Positions 26,214 to 34,929 of a stretch of 58,109 bases of DNA are shown piece by piece. Both the position numbers and the translations under genes were made by a program. How positions within the stretch are numbered: the stretch's first letter is position 1; the number at the start of each line of letters is the position of its first letter. The DNA is taken from NCBI GenBank assembly GCA_938005475.1, contig CALLNY010000016.1, positions 1-58,109 on the forward strand. Direction: 5' to 3'. Below the pieces are notes generated by a model. It ran no database searches. It saw only the letters and a program-made list of their open reading frames with translations, and was not told where the DNA came from. The DNA is from an uncultured Bacteroidia bacterium. Its GTDB lineage: Bacteria; Bacteroidota; Bacteroidia; J057; CALLMJ01.

Positions 26214-26240
26214 AAAAAAATTCACAATACGGTGAATTTT
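26214..26240 (-). terminator. Intrinsic terminator after uvrB
   Basis: The stem AAAATTCAC/GTGAATTTT (26217-26225 with 26232-26240) is followed on the minus strand by seven T residues, 28-54 nt past the uvrB stop. Confidence 0.8.
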
Positions 26241-26267
26241 CAAGTAAGAAGTTTGTAGATAGAGAGT

Positions 26268-28277
26268 TTAGTTCGATTGTTGTAGTCGTTTTTGTAGGGC
26301 GAACATTTCATCACGAAAAGCGGCGGCACGAAGGTAATCTTCTTTGTCAGCTGCATCTAGCATCTGCTGTTTTACATTTTCAATTGCTTTTAAGAGCTGT
26401 TCTTTATTTAGGAATTTCACTGCTTCTTCTGCAACTTTATGAATAACACTTTCTTTGAGAGCAAAGGGATTGTCTTCTAAGGTTCGGGAAAGAGTATTTT
26501 CTTTGGAGCGAACAGCAGTTTGGGGAGTAATGTTATGTTTTAAGTTGTATTCAATTTGTTTGGTTCTTCTTCTTTCGGTTTCATCCAAAAGTTTCTGTAT
26601 AGATTCAGTGATTTTATCAGCGTATAGGATGACACGCCCATTTACATTACGTGCGGCTCTACCAGCAATCTGGATAAAAGAACGAGTAGAACGCAAAAAT
26701 CCTTCTTTATCTGCATCTAAAATGGCAACGAGTTCTACTTCGGGCAGGTCTAATCCTTCTCTCAAAAGGTTAATTCCTACTAACACATCAAAGTCTCCTT
26801 CACGAAACTGTTGTAATAAGTGAACACGTTCTAATGCATCTAATTCAGAATGAATGTAACGGGCTCGGATTTGTAGTTCTGCAAAATATCGAGCCAATTC
26901 TTCAGATAAACGTTTGGTTAAAGTGGTTACGAGTACTCTATTGCCACGCTGAACGGTTTCATGAATTTCTCCGATAAGGTCATCTACTTGATTCCATAAG
27001 GGGCGTACTTCTACGGGTGGGTCTAAAAGTCCAGTTGGGCGAATAATTTGTTCTACAATGACTCCATTGGCTTTCTCTATTTCATAATCTCCAGGGGTAG
27101 CACTGACATAGATGGTTTGCGGAGCAATTTTCTCAAATTCTTCAAAACTCAAAGGGCGATTATCTAAAGCAGAAGGTAATCTAAATCCATTTTCTACTAA
27201 TACAATTTTTCGGGATCGGTCTCCGCCATACATTGCTCGAATCTGCGGAACGGAAACATGGCTTTCATCAATTACCATTAAATAATCCTCCGGGAAGTAA
27301 TCTAACAAACAATAAGGACGTTCGCCAGGTTTTCTGCGGGTTAAATGCCTGCTATAATTTTCTATTCCTTTACAATAACCAATTTCTCTCATCATCTCAA
27401 TATCCAATTCGGTACGTTCTTTAATACGTTTGGCTTCTGTCCAACGGTCTTGCTTTTCAAAATATTGAATTTGTTGAGTTAATTCGTCTTGGATATCCCG
27501 AATAGCGGCTTCCAAAGTATCTTTGCTTGTCACAAACAAATTAGCAGGGTAAATATCAAATTCTTCAAATACTTCAATCTTACTACCATTTAAAACATCA
27601 AAAGTAAAAATATCTTCAATTTCATTTCCGAAAAAACGCACTTTTAAGCCTAAATTATCCATGTAAGCAAGATGAATATCAATGGAGTCACCACGAACGC
27701 GAAAAGTACTTCTTGGAAAGTCTTTATCATTACGGGAATACATAATATTAACGAGTTGCAACAAAAAACTATTGCGGTCTAATTTTTGATTTCGACGAAT
27801 TTTAAGAACAGACCGCTCATAGTCTTCGGGTCTTCCCATACCATAAATACAAGAAACTGATGACACAATAATTACATCTTTTCTTCCTGACATTAAAGCG
27901 GAGGTTGCTCGTATTCGTAAACGCTCTATTTCGGAATTGATGGCTAAATCCTTTTCTATATAGGTATTAGTTACAGGAATGTAAGCTTCAGGTTGATAAT
28001 AATCATAATACGAAATGAAAAATTCTACTAGATTGTTGGGGAAGAAATGTTTAAATTCAGCGAAAAGTTGAGCGGCAAGAGTTTTATTGTGAGATAAAAT
28101 CAAAGTAGGTTTCTGAACATTTTGAATAACATTTGCAATGGTAAAAGTTTTTCCTGAGCCGGTTACGCCTAAAAGGACTTGGTAAGGCTCATTAGATAAA
28201 ATACCTTGAGTTAATTGCTCAATAGCCTCGGGTTGGTCTCCCATCGGCTTGAAAGGTGATACTAATTCAAATTCCAT
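26268..28277 (-). CDS. uvrB: Excinuclease ABC subunit B
   Basis: UvrB is the damage-verifying helicase-like subunit of nucleotide excision repair and pairs with UvrA and UvrC. The 669-residue protein shows Walker A GVTGSGKTFTIANV, the DNA-clamping hairpin YYDYYQPEAYIP, DESHVSVPQI, SATPGDYE, helicase motifs V/VI (GINLLREGLDLPEV, QIAGRAARN) and a C-terminal UVR domain (~630-669, DAADKEDYLRAAAFRDEM) that contacts UvrC. Length and order are normal. uvrA/uvrC are not in the window. The unit ends in a strong terminator. Confidence 0.98.
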   Translation of the reverse strand: MEFELVSPFKPMGDQPEAIEQLTQGILSNEPYQVLLGVTGSGKTFTIANVIQNVQKPTLILSHNKTLAAQLFAEFKHFFPNNLVEFFISYYDYYQPEAYIPVTNTYIEKDLAINSEIERLRIRATSALMSGRKDVIIVSSVSCIYGMGRPEDYERSVLKIRRNQKLDRNSFLLQLVNIMYSRNDKDFPRSTFRVRGDSIDIHLAYMDNLGLKVRFFGNEIEDIFTFDVLNGSKIEVFEEFDIYPANLFVTSKDTLEAAIRDIQDELTQQIQYFEKQDRWTEAKRIKERTELDIEMMREIGYCKGIENYSRHLTRRKPGERPYCLLDYFPEDYLMVIDESHVSVPQIRAMYGGDRSRKIVLVENGFRLPSALDNRPLSFEEFEKIAPQTIYVSATPGDYEIEKANGVIVEQIIRPTGLLDPPVEVRPLWNQVDDLIGEIHETVQRGNRVLVTTLTKRLSEELARYFAELQIRARYIHSELDALERVHLLQQFREGDFDVLVGINLLREGLDLPEVELVAILDADKEGFLRSTRSFIQIAGRAARNVNGRVILYADKITESIQKLLDETERRRTKQIEYNLKHNITPQTAVRSKENTLSRTLEDNPFALKESVIHKVAEEAVKFLNKEQLLKAIENVKQQMLDAADKEDYLRAAAFRDEMFALQKRLQQSN

Positions 28278-28345
28278 GATACAACCCTAACATAAAGAAT
28301 CAAACTTTTGAGTTTTTAAAAATTCGCATTTTAAAAAGAAAAGAT

Positions 28346-29349
28346 TTATTTACAGTCTAAATCACTGATTTTTATACCTAACTTTTTTTCTATTTCCTCA
28401 TCACTTATTCCCATAGAACGCATGGCTTCAATAGACTTTCTCAAAGAATGATTAAATAATTCGGCGCGCTTCTTCTCTTCTTCAGCACGTTTTTTTTCTT
28501 CTTCGGCACGCTTCTTCTCTTCTTCGGTATGTTTTTTTTCAATTTCAAGTAGTTTTTGTTTTGCTTTTACAAGCTTTTTTTCTTTCTCTAATTGGTTTCT
28601 AAAACGCTCTAACTTTGCTTCGTATTTTATACTTACCTGTTCTTTAATTGTATCTAATACGTTCTTAAAATCATTGTAACGCTTCAAACTATTCATATAT
28701 TCTTCTTGTGATTTCGTATCTAATGCTCCGTATTCTGCTAAATTAAATAACCTAATAAATAATTTTTTTGTAATCGGATAGGTATTCCTTTTAATCGGTG
28801 TAAATTTTTTAAGAGATACAACCATTTATCAAAATTTGTTTCTAATTCGTCTTGCTTTTTATGGAATTGGTCTAAATTGATGAAAATAATTCCTATATCG
28901 TCTAAATATTTTTCGTAGGTTTTTTCGTTGAGTATTCTGTAAGTTTGAATGATTTCTGAATTGGAGAATAAACTGCGTTCTAAGATAGCTATGCAGTAAA
29001 CACCTTTGAAGTTGTAATCCCAATCAGAATTTTTTATTCCTTGTTCTTGAATGAGCCGAGACATGTAAAAAATAACTCTCTTTTTGAAGTATTTCTGCGT
29101 AGCACGTTGTACTTCAATAATGAAATGCTCTCCTTTTTCATTGGTACAATATAAATCAATAACAGCTCTTCTTTCTTCGTCGTTTTGTCCAAGAATTTCG
29201 GTATTTTTATAAGTAATATTTTGGATATGAACATTTTGAAAAGCCATTACGCTATTTAGAAAATCCATAAGTAAGTCCTTGTTATTTTCATTTCCAAAAA
29301 TAAACTTAAAACCAAAATCTGTTAGAAGGTTAATGTATTTATTGGGCAT
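28346..29349 (-). pseudogene. Rpn family PD-(D/E)XK nuclease, interrupted by a -1 frameshift
   Basis: The first frame (29349 to a stop at 28738) encodes the nuclease core: FKFIFGNENNKDLLMDFLNS, RRAVIDLYC and HFIIEVQRA, which hold the D and ExQ-type catalytic residues. It also carries FDKWLYLLKNL. The expected continuation (KLFIRLFNLAEYGALD...) lies in the -1 frame and runs to 28346, ending in a Lys/Glu coiled coil and an IEKKLGI tail. The frames meet at a run of seven A (minus strand), where codons CAA AAA AAT form the slippery heptamer A AAA AAT. The family includes RpnA-type recombination-promoting nucleases and proteins labelled putative transposases. It could be a programmed frameshift, a genuine lesion or a homopolymer miscount. 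A separate start at 28825 would express only the C-terminal part. Confidence 0.8.
28465..28548 (-). repeat. Four 21-bp tandem units coding EEKKRAE
   Basis: Within the Rpn gene, units begin at 28465, 28486, 28507 and 28528 (spacing exactly 21 bp) and encode repeated EEKKRAE/EEKKHTE heptads of a coiled coil. Such in-frame tandem units may expand or contract by slippage without breaking the frame. Confidence 0.75.
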
Positions 29350-29366
29350 ATTGAAACAAACAAGAA

Positions 29367-29374
29367 CAAATATA
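29367..29374 (-). promoter_or_regulatory. -7 box (TAtaTTTG) for the Rpn gene
   Basis: A perfect match 17 nt before ATG 29349, so the interrupted gene still has a promoter. Confidence 0.55.
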
Positions 29375-29400
29375 GTAAAAAATTCATTTGCATTTTTAAT

Positions 29401-30798
29401 TTATCTTAAAGGAATAACTAAATCCATAAACCAATTCCATTGTTTAAGATGATTGTAGGAGTACTCTAAACGAATCAAAGAGTCATAAATAAAAGGTATC
29501 TGGATTCCCCAACCTGTACTGTAGAGCCAACGGTCTTTTAGCAAATGATCATCATTATTAAAACTAATATCATTGACCATACCGAAATCATTTAACCATA
29601 CTAAATAAATTCCAAAAGGGAAATCCTTGAATTTTCCGGGTAGGTTTTTTGCAGAGATAAATCTTTTGGGAATAATAGCGTACTTCCAGTCTGTTTTTAC
29701 CATCAAAATTGTAGTACCATCAATGATATATTTCTCATAGCCTCTCAAAAAATCACTGAAGCCTAAAAAAAATTTATCATAGTAAGGAATTTTATAGCCA
29801 AAAGCTTGATGAAAGTATCCAGCGTAACTCCAGTTCCATCGTTTACCAATAGGATGAAATTGCGAAAAATTGAGTTTTAATTTAATGAAATTGCTAGTAC
29901 TCCATTTACCTAATCCATTGTATTCAGCAGAGGCAAAAAATTTATAGCCTTGTAAAGGGAATGCAAAAACATCTCTCTTATCATATCGATACATTAACCG
30001 AAAGGTGGGATAAGATTCATAGCCATAAGCGTTAGTTAAGTAGTTCATTCTGAAGAAATATAAAGAGTCATGGAAAGACTTATAAGTGTAAGCCACTTCA
30101 AAGGTAGCTTTTTGGATATTGGATATTCGCTTCGAGATGGAAAGAATATATTTATGTGTTTTTTGGAAATCGGTATTATCTAGGAAGTATCTTTCAATTT
30201 TACCGTCTTTTGAGCCTATATTTACCTCACGGTTCGTTTGATATAAGCCATAGAAATAAAAATCTAATTTAGATTTTGAGAAAGCAAAAGGGAGGTAGTA
30301 GTAACCAAAAAAGCGTTTAGAGTAACCAAGCGTAAAGCCTGCCCAAGTATTGTCTAATCTACCAGAAAAATTTTGCCAATCTACTCCTAATCCGTAAGTT
30401 AAGCGTTTATTAGAAGGTTGGTTGATAAAATCTGTGAAGGTTCTTTCTTCTAACAAAAAATAGGGTTGAGGGAAGACATACCATCTTTCTTTAACGGTGA
30501 TAGTTAGACATAACGAATCGTTAATTAGAGAATCTTGAATCTCAATTTTATTGAATAATGCAGTATTATACAAGTTGCGAGAGGACTGCTCTATCAGTTC
30601 GGGTAAGCGATTAGGAGCAATGATGTCTTCATAATTAAATTCGAGAAAACGAAATAATGCCTGTGGTCTTGTTTTTTTTAAGCCAATAAATTTAACTTCT
30701 TTCAGGTAAATAGAGTTTTGAGCCGATAGAGATAGGCTTTTACAATAAAAAAAAACCATTATTAGGCTGATAAAAAATAGTGTAGGATTGATAGCCAT
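29401..30798 (-). CDS. POTRA/BamA-like outer-membrane beta-barrel protein
   Basis: The 465-residue exported protein begins with a signal peptide (LIMVFFYCKSLSLSA-Q). A POTRA-like domain (~28-105) follows, with YLKEVKFIGLKKTRPQ, LYNTALFNKIEI and LTITVKERWYVFPQPYF. A barrel follows, rich in alternating aromatic strands, containing a BamA-type surface-antigen region (YRYDKRDVFAFPLQGYKF) and FFLGFSDFLRGYEKYIIDG. It is much shorter than BamA (one POTRA rather than five), so it is probably a TamA/BamA-family relative with a narrower task. Start ATG 30798 lies 8 nt after a -7 box. Confidence 0.83.
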   Translation of the reverse strand: MAINPTLFFISLIMVFFYCKSLSLSAQNSIYLKEVKFIGLKKTRPQALFRFLEFNYEDIIAPNRLPELIEQSSRNLYNTALFNKIEIQDSLINDSLCLTITVKERWYVFPQPYFLLEERTFTDFINQPSNKRLTYGLGVDWQNFSGRLDNTWAGFTLGYSKRFFGYYYLPFAFSKSKLDFYFYGLYQTNREVNIGSKDGKIERYFLDNTDFQKTHKYILSISKRISNIQKATFEVAYTYKSFHDSLYFFRMNYLTNAYGYESYPTFRLMYRYDKRDVFAFPLQGYKFFASAEYNGLGKWSTSNFIKLKLNFSQFHPIGKRWNWSYAGYFHQAFGYKIPYYDKFFLGFSDFLRGYEKYIIDGTTILMVKTDWKYAIIPKRFISAKNLPGKFKDFPFGIYLVWLNDFGMVNDISFNNDDHLLKDRWLYSTGWGIQIPFIYDSLIRLEYSYNHLKQWNWFMDLVIPLR

Positions 30799-30806
30799 CG
30801 AGGGAA

Positions 30807-30814
30807 CAAATCTA
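30807..30814 (-). promoter_or_regulatory. -7 box (TAgaTTTG) for the POTRA/BamA-like gene
   Basis: A perfect match ends 8 nt before ATG 30798; the leader would be only a few nucleotides. Confidence 0.6.
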
Positions 30815-30854
30815 ATAAATTTTGTACCTATTGTTATCTGCTAATCAAAAAATT

Positions 30855-30880
30855 AAAGACTGCCCGGAAGGACAGTCTTT
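30855..30880 (-). terminator. Intrinsic terminator after dnaK
   Basis: The stem AAAGACTG/CAGTCTTT (30855-30862 with 30873-30880) is followed on the minus strand by TAATTTTTTG, 23-48 nt past the dnaK stop. Confidence 0.85.
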
Positions 30881-30902
30881 ATCGGTATGCTGGGATAAGA
30901 AT

Positions 30903-32801
30903 TTATTTTTTGTCTTCTTTTATTTCTTCATAATCAACTTCTTCATAATCAGAGTTAGATTTTTGGTTGGAAGTAGTGGTATCGTTTTGGGTGTTTTGGT
31001 TGGCGTTAGCATACATTTGCTGGGTTGCTACTTGCCAAGCCGCATTAAGTTGTTGCATTAAATCGTTGATAGCGGAGATATTTCGGTTTTTATGGGCTTC
31101 TTTGAGCTGGGCTACAAGAGCTTCTATTTTGGATTTGTTTTCAGCGGAAAGTTTATTACCGTATTCAGAGAGTTGTTTTTCGGAAGTAAATATCAAGGAG
31201 TCAGCTTCGTTGAGGGTTTGAGCTTCTTTGGCTCTTCTTTCATCTTCTGCGGCGAATTGTTGAGCTTCAGCTTTCATTCTTTGGATTTCAGCCTCGCTTA
31301 ATCCACTGGAAGCTTCAATTCTAATTTTCTGTTCTTTACCAGTAGTTTTTTCTTTGGCACTTACATTTAGGATACCGTTTGCATCAATATCAAAAGTAAC
31401 TTCAATTTGAGGGACTCCTCTTGGAGCGGGTGGTATGCCATCTAAATGGAAACGTCCAAGAGATTTGTTGTCTGCTGCCATTTTTCTTTCGCCTTGAAGG
31501 ACATGAATTTCTACGGATGGTTGGTTATCGGAAGCGGTAGTATAGACTTGTGTTTTTCTTACAGGAATAGAAGTATTAGCTTCAATAAGGACGTTGAAGA
31601 TACCACCGAGTGTTTCAATACCTAGAGAGAGAGGGGTAACATCTACTAATACTACACCTTTGACATCACCTGCAAGGACTCCGCCTTGTACAGCGGCACC
31701 TAATGCTACCACTTCATCAGGGTTTACCGAACGATTAGGGGCTTTACCAAAAAATTCTTGTACAATTTGTTGTACTTTGGGGATACGTGTAGAACCACCA
31801 ACTAGAAGTACTTCATCAATATCAGAAGGTTTTAGTTTTGCATCTTCAAGGGCTTTTTTGCAGGGTTCTAACATTCTTTTGAAGAGGTGGTCACTTAATT
31901 GTTCAAATTTAGAGCGAGATAGTGTCATTTGAAGATTTTTAGGGGCAACGGGGTCAAGTACGATATAAGGTAAATTAATTTCTACTTGGGTTTGGCTGGA
32001 GAGTTCGATTTTGGCATTTTCAGCGGCTTCTTTAAGTCTTTGTAAGGCACGAGGGTCTTTTCTTAAATCTACACCTTCCTGTTTTTGGAATTCATCTGCG
32101 AGATAGTTAATAATCACTTGGTCAAAGTCGTCGCCACCGAGGTGGGTATCGCCGTTAGTAGAGAGTACTTCAAAAAGACCGCCGCCTAGTTCAAGGATAG
32201 AGATATCAAAGGTACCACCGCCTAGGTCAAATACTGCAATTTTAGCATCTTTGCCTTTTTTATCAATGCCATAAGCAAGAGCGGCAGCAGTAGGTTCATT
32301 GACAATTCTGGCTACTTTAAGTCCTGCAATTTCTCCTGCTTCTTTGGTAGCTTGTCTTTGAGAGTCATTAAAATAAGCAGGTACTGTAATAACTGCCTCT
32401 TTTACTTCTTCTCCGAGATAGTCTTCTGCGGCTTTTTTTAATTTTTGTAGTATCATTGCAGAAATTTCTTGCGGTGTAAAAAGCCTATCGCCAATAGAAA
32501 CTCTGCAAGTATTATTATCACCTCTCACTACTTTATAAGGCACCATATTGATGTCTTTGGTAGCCTCATCAAATCTTCTCCCCATGAACCTTTTTATGGA
32601 GAAGATAGTATTATGTGGATAAACAATAGCCTGTCTTTTAGCTTGTTCCCCTACTTTTCTTTCGTTATCGGTAGTAAAAGCAACAACGGAGGGCGTAGTT
32701 CTTTTTCCTTCTTGATTTACGATTACGACTGGTTCTCCCCCTTCCATTACTGCTACTACGGAGTTCGTTGTACCTAAATCTATTCCAATTATTTTTCCCA
32801 T
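30903..32801 (-). CDS. dnaK: Molecular chaperone DnaK (Hsp70)
   Basis: DnaK is the ATP-driven cytoplasmic chaperone that works with DnaJ and GrpE. The 632-residue protein shows [39 protein letters not shown], the phosphate loop [28 protein letters not shown], the substrate domain with VLQGER, and an acidic C-terminal tail ([14 protein letters not shown]) usual for the family. dnaJ and grpE are not adjacent. No TAnnTTTG box is visible in the 72-nt upstream gap; the 15-bp palindrome at 32857-32871 lies there instead. A CIRCE element (HrcA operator) is not seen. Confidence 0.98.
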   Translation of the reverse strand: MGKIIGIDLGTTNSVVAVMEGGEPVVIVNQEGKRTTPSVVAFTTDNERKVGEQAKRQAIVYPHNTIFSIKRFMGRRFDEATKDINMVPYKVVRGDNNTCRVSIGDRLFTPQEISAMILQKLKKAAEDYLGEEVKEAVITVPAYFNDSQRQATKEAGEIAGLKVARIVNEPTAAALAYGIDKKGKDAKIAVFDLGGGTFDISILELGGGLFEVLSTNGDTHLGGDDFDQVIINYLADEFQKQEGVDLRKDPRALQRLKEAAENAKIELSSQTQVEINLPYIVLDPVAPKNLQMTLSRSKFEQLSDHLFKRMLEPCKKALEDAKLKPSDIDEVLLVGGSTRIPKVQQIVQEFFGKAPNRSVNPDEVVALGAAVQGGVLAGDVKGVVLVDVTPLSLGIETLGGIFNVLIEANTSIPVRKTQVYTTASDNQPSVEIHVLQGERKMAADNKSLGRFHLDGIPPAPRGVPQIEVTFDIDANGILNVSAKEKTTGKEQKIRIEASSGLSEAEIQRMKAEAQQFAAEDERRAKEAQTLNEADSLIFTSEKQLSEYGNKLSAENKSKIEALVAQLKEAHKNRNISAINDLMQQLNAAWQVATQQMYANANQNTQNDTTTSNQKSNSDYEEVDYEEIKEDKK

Positions 32802-32856
32802 GAATTCTTTAACTTTTCTATAATTGTTACAAGTGGAGTGCCATTTATATGTTATT

Positions 32857-32871
32857 ATGCCAATATGGCAT
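32857..32871. promoter_or_regulatory. Palindrome upstream of dnaK
   Basis: The inverted repeat ATGCCA-ATA-TGGCAT sits just after the end of the methyltransferase gene and 56 nt before the dnaK start. A further GTGCCAT copy of the half-site is at 32838-32844. It may be an operator or a transcript hairpin; it does not match CIRCE. Confidence 0.35.
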
Positions 32872-32873
32872 TT

Positions 32874-34121
32874 TTATGACAATGTGTTAGTGAAATCTAA
32901 TCTTGTGTCAGTAATATTCTTTGTATGGATGACAATTTTTTGTTTTTGATGTTCTATGAAAAGCACCGCATCTTCATTACCCTCCCTAATTTTCCACTTT
33001 TTTCGTATTTCTTCTACTTTTATAGGAAAATGTTTGGCTATCACATGAGCTTTCCATAATTGTTTTTTTCTTTGATACTCCGAAAAATCTTTCAAGGAAA
33101 TTATTTGTATGATTTCTTTTATTTTGCCATAATAAGTTTCTGGTATTTTTTTAATAAATATTATGCCATCATGCAAAGAAGTAACTAAACCTTGAGTTTT
33201 ATTTTGTAATTCATTGATTAGGTGGGCTTTTATGAAACAAACATCAGGGAGTAATACGTATTGATAGTTCAACAAATCATGGTAATTATAGGGTTGGGGA
33301 GTTATTTTAGCAGAGTTTTCAGGAATATGAAATTCATAAACAAAAGTTTCTAAATTTTTCAGAATGGATAGTCTATAGGATGGAGGTTGAGTATGTTGAG
33401 AGTTTAGAAGAATTAAAATTTCTTTACATTCATCATTTTTAGAAATGACCCAAATATATTCTATATTAGAAAACCACTTTTCAAGTTCTTTTATTTCAAT
33501 CATGGGCGAGAGTTTTATTAAAACTTTGTTACTTAGCGATTGTAATTGGGGCAGTAGTTTAAATATATTGGGAGAACAGTCTTTTGGATGATATACTTTT
33601 TTATTATGTACATTACGAGAAGGGTCTAAATAGATTAAATCGTAGGATTTTGTAGGAGTTCTTGCTAGAAAGGCTTCTGCGGAACTGTGAATAAATTTTA
33701 TATTTTCAATGTTTAATTGCCTAGCATTCCACTCTAAAAATGGGATTAAATTGGGATTAATTTCAATTGCGGTGACCATAGAGAAATTTTTTGCGAAAGC
33801 CATGCTATCAATAGCTAATCCTGCTGTTAGATCTAAAAATTGATTGCCTTTAAAAAAAGATGCTTTGTGGGATGCTAATCTTTCACTAGTTGCTTGTTCA
33901 CAAACTTTTCCACATATAAATCCTTGGGATTGAATGAGCTGTGGAAATTTTTTTACAAATTTTTTTTGGTTTAAAATGAACTCTGTTAACATAATGGCGG
34001 TCTTAGGATTATCTACTTCCTGTCGGATAATTTCTTGCAATTGTAATTCGTTATTCCATTGGATATCAAGGAAAAACTGCTTTTGTTTACATAAATTTTT
34101 TAAAAAATCTTTATCCCACAT
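32874..34121 (-). CDS. Class I SAM-dependent methyltransferase with THUMP-like C-terminus
   Basis: The 415-residue cytoplasmic protein has a Rossmann methyltransferase centre: motif I FLDLTAGLAIDSMAFA, motif II VTAIEINPN, and motif IV DLIYLDPSR, where the DPSR tetrad resembles the DPPY/NPPY of nucleic-acid methyltransferases. The ~120 N-terminal residues are helical. The C-terminal ~100 residues fit the THUMP-like domain that Bacteroidota proteins of this kind carry. RNA is therefore the likely substrate; the exact target base is unknown. It is divergent from the small lipoprotein gene, and dnaK follows downstream on the same strand after 72 nt. Confidence 0.8.
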   Translation of the reverse strand: MWDKDFLKNLCKQKQFFLDIQWNNELQLQEIIRQEVDNPKTAIMLTEFILNQKKFVKKFPQLIQSQGFICGKVCEQATSERLASHKASFFKGNQFLDLTAGLAIDSMAFAKNFSMVTAIEINPNLIPFLEWNARQLNIENIKFIHSSAEAFLARTPTKSYDLIYLDPSRNVHNKKVYHPKDCSPNIFKLLPQLQSLSNKVLIKLSPMIEIKELEKWFSNIEYIWVISKNDECKEILILLNSQHTQPPSYRLSILKNLETFVYEFHIPENSAKITPQPYNYHDLLNYQYVLLPDVCFIKAHLINELQNKTQGLVTSLHDGIIFIKKIPETYYGKIKEIIQIISLKDFSEYQRKKQLWKAHVIAKHFPIKVEEIRKKWKIREGNEDAVLFIEHQKQKIVIHTKNITDTRLDFTNTLS

Positions 34122-34144
34122 GTTGATGGTATTGTTAAAAAAGT

Positions 34145-34152
34145 TATCTTTG
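34145..34152 (+). promoter_or_regulatory. -7 box (TAtcTTTG) for the 43-residue lipoprotein
   Basis: A perfect match 19 nt before the ATG at 34172, which supports this very short gene being real. Confidence 0.65.
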
Positions 34153-34171
34153 CATTAAGTTTACAAAAGAA

Positions 34172-34303
34172 ATGAAAAAAACAATTGCAACTATTGCTTT
34201 AATGGCAGTAATTTTTGTAGGTCTACAATCTTGTTCTGGTGGTGGAATGTACAAAAGTAAAGAATGTTTTGGACAAAAACCTAATAACCACAAGTTTCAA
34301 TAA
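34172..34303 (+). CDS. 43-residue lipoprotein
   Basis: The frame starts at ATG 34172 behind a good promoter and encodes a Lys-led hydrophobic signal (MKKTIATIALMAVIFVGLQS) followed by a lipobox cysteine, a Ser-Gly-rich spacer and the tail YKSKECFGQKPNNHKF. The mature peptide is only ~22 residues with one further Cys. I recognise no named family, though tiny lipoproteins with SCSGGG-like beginnings occur in Bacteroidota. It is presumably anchored in the inner or outer membrane. It is divergent from the methyltransferase gene and followed by a 358-nt gap. Confidence 0.8.
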   Translation: MKKTIATIALMAVIFVGLQSCSGGGMYKSKECFGQKPNNHKFQ

Positions 34304-34641
34304 TAGTCTTTACGCTTGTAATTCTGTTAATAGTTGAAAGTCCTAATTTTATTAGGGTAGGGTCTGAATATTATGAAGTGTTTAGTTTATGTTGCTAAAT
34401 ATGTGATTGTAATTTTGATGGTGAATTGTCAGAGGGGAAAGTTCTATAATTTGCCTTACTGAGAGTATTAATACTTATTGAGGAGGAAGGAAAAATTTTT
34501 AGGTATTCACTTTGAGGAATGGGGCAAGCAGTTATCATTATTATGAACATAGACACTATAAATCAGTTTAAATATTAAGTTGATAATCAATTTTTTAGTA
34601 AAAAAAGTGTAAAAAAATTTGTAGAAAGGGTATTAAAGTAG
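34304..34641. other. Intergenic region before the tRNA pair
   Basis: It holds a weak hairpin CCTAAT-TTT-ATTAGG (34342-34356), possibly the lipoprotein gene's terminator. It also holds a 29-codon frame at 34373-34462 coding a second lipoprotein-like peptide with hydrophobic stretch and VNC lipobox. Beyond that, short open pieces in shifting frames suggest decayed coding sequence, but I recognise nothing. Confidence 0.4.
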
Positions 34642-34649
34642 TATTTTTG
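34642..34649 (+). promoter_or_regulatory. Promoter (TTTG-N20-TAttTTTG) of the tRNA-Ser/tRNA-Pro unit
   Basis: The -7 box has TTTG at 34618-34621 twenty bases upstream and ends 12 nt before the tRNA-Ser 5' end. The two tRNAs, 5 nt apart, should be one transcript. Confidence 0.7.
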
Positions 34650-34661
34650 TCTTTATTTTTT

Positions 34662-34746
34662 GGAGAGTTGCCTGAGTGGTTAAAGGAGCGGTTTGCTAAA
34701 CCGTGACCGGGTAACCGGTCCGTGGGTTCGAGTCCCACACTCTCCG
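34662..34746 (+). tRNA. tRNA-Ser (GCT)
   Basis: An 85-nt class II tRNA with acceptor GGAGAGT/ACTCTCC, anticodon GCT in GGTTTGCTAAACC, a long variable arm (GACCGGGTAACCGGTC), T-arm GTGGGTTCGAGTCCCAC and discriminator G73. CCA is not encoded. Confidence 0.96.
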
Positions 34747-34751
34747 CATAT

Positions 34752-34825
34752 CGAGGTGTAGCGCAGCTGGCTAGCGCACCTGCTTTGGGAGCAGGGGGTC
34801 GCAGGTTCGAATCCTGCCACTTCGA
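34752..34825 (+). tRNA. tRNA-Pro (TGG)
   Basis: A 74-nt cloverleaf with acceptor CGAGGTG/CACTTCG (one G-T pair), anticodon TGG in CCTGCTTTGGGAGCAGG, T-arm GCAGGTTCGAATCCTGC and discriminator A73. It lies 5 nt after tRNA-Ser. CCA is not encoded. Confidence 0.96.
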
Positions 34826-34929
34826 CTATCCATATATCTACTCTCACTAAATTCATCAGTTGCTTTGAAGTGTATTCTATGAAATGAAATTGTCAGAATT
34901 TTTATTAAGTAAGAAAAGCCTAACTTAAA

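Noticed and set aside
26455-26823. 122-codon frame opposite uvrB
   Set aside because: It lies wholly inside uvrB on the other strand and has no recognisable domain.
28762-28768. Calling the Rpn gene a proven programmed frameshift
   Set aside because: The slippery heptamer is real in the given sequence, but other genes in the window also show single-base losses, so a sequencing or mutational deletion is equally likely.
28346-29349. Calling the Rpn gene part of a transposon
   Set aside because: No terminal inverted repeats or target-site duplications are visible, and the family label 'transposase' is historical.
30822-31301. Overlapping plus-strand frames opposite the dnaK 3' end
   Set aside because: They are mirror images of the dnaK coding sequence; they have unusual composition and no promoter.
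32838-32871. CIRCE/HrcA operator before dnaK
   Set aside because: The palindrome does not match TTAGCACTC-N9-GAGTGCTAA.
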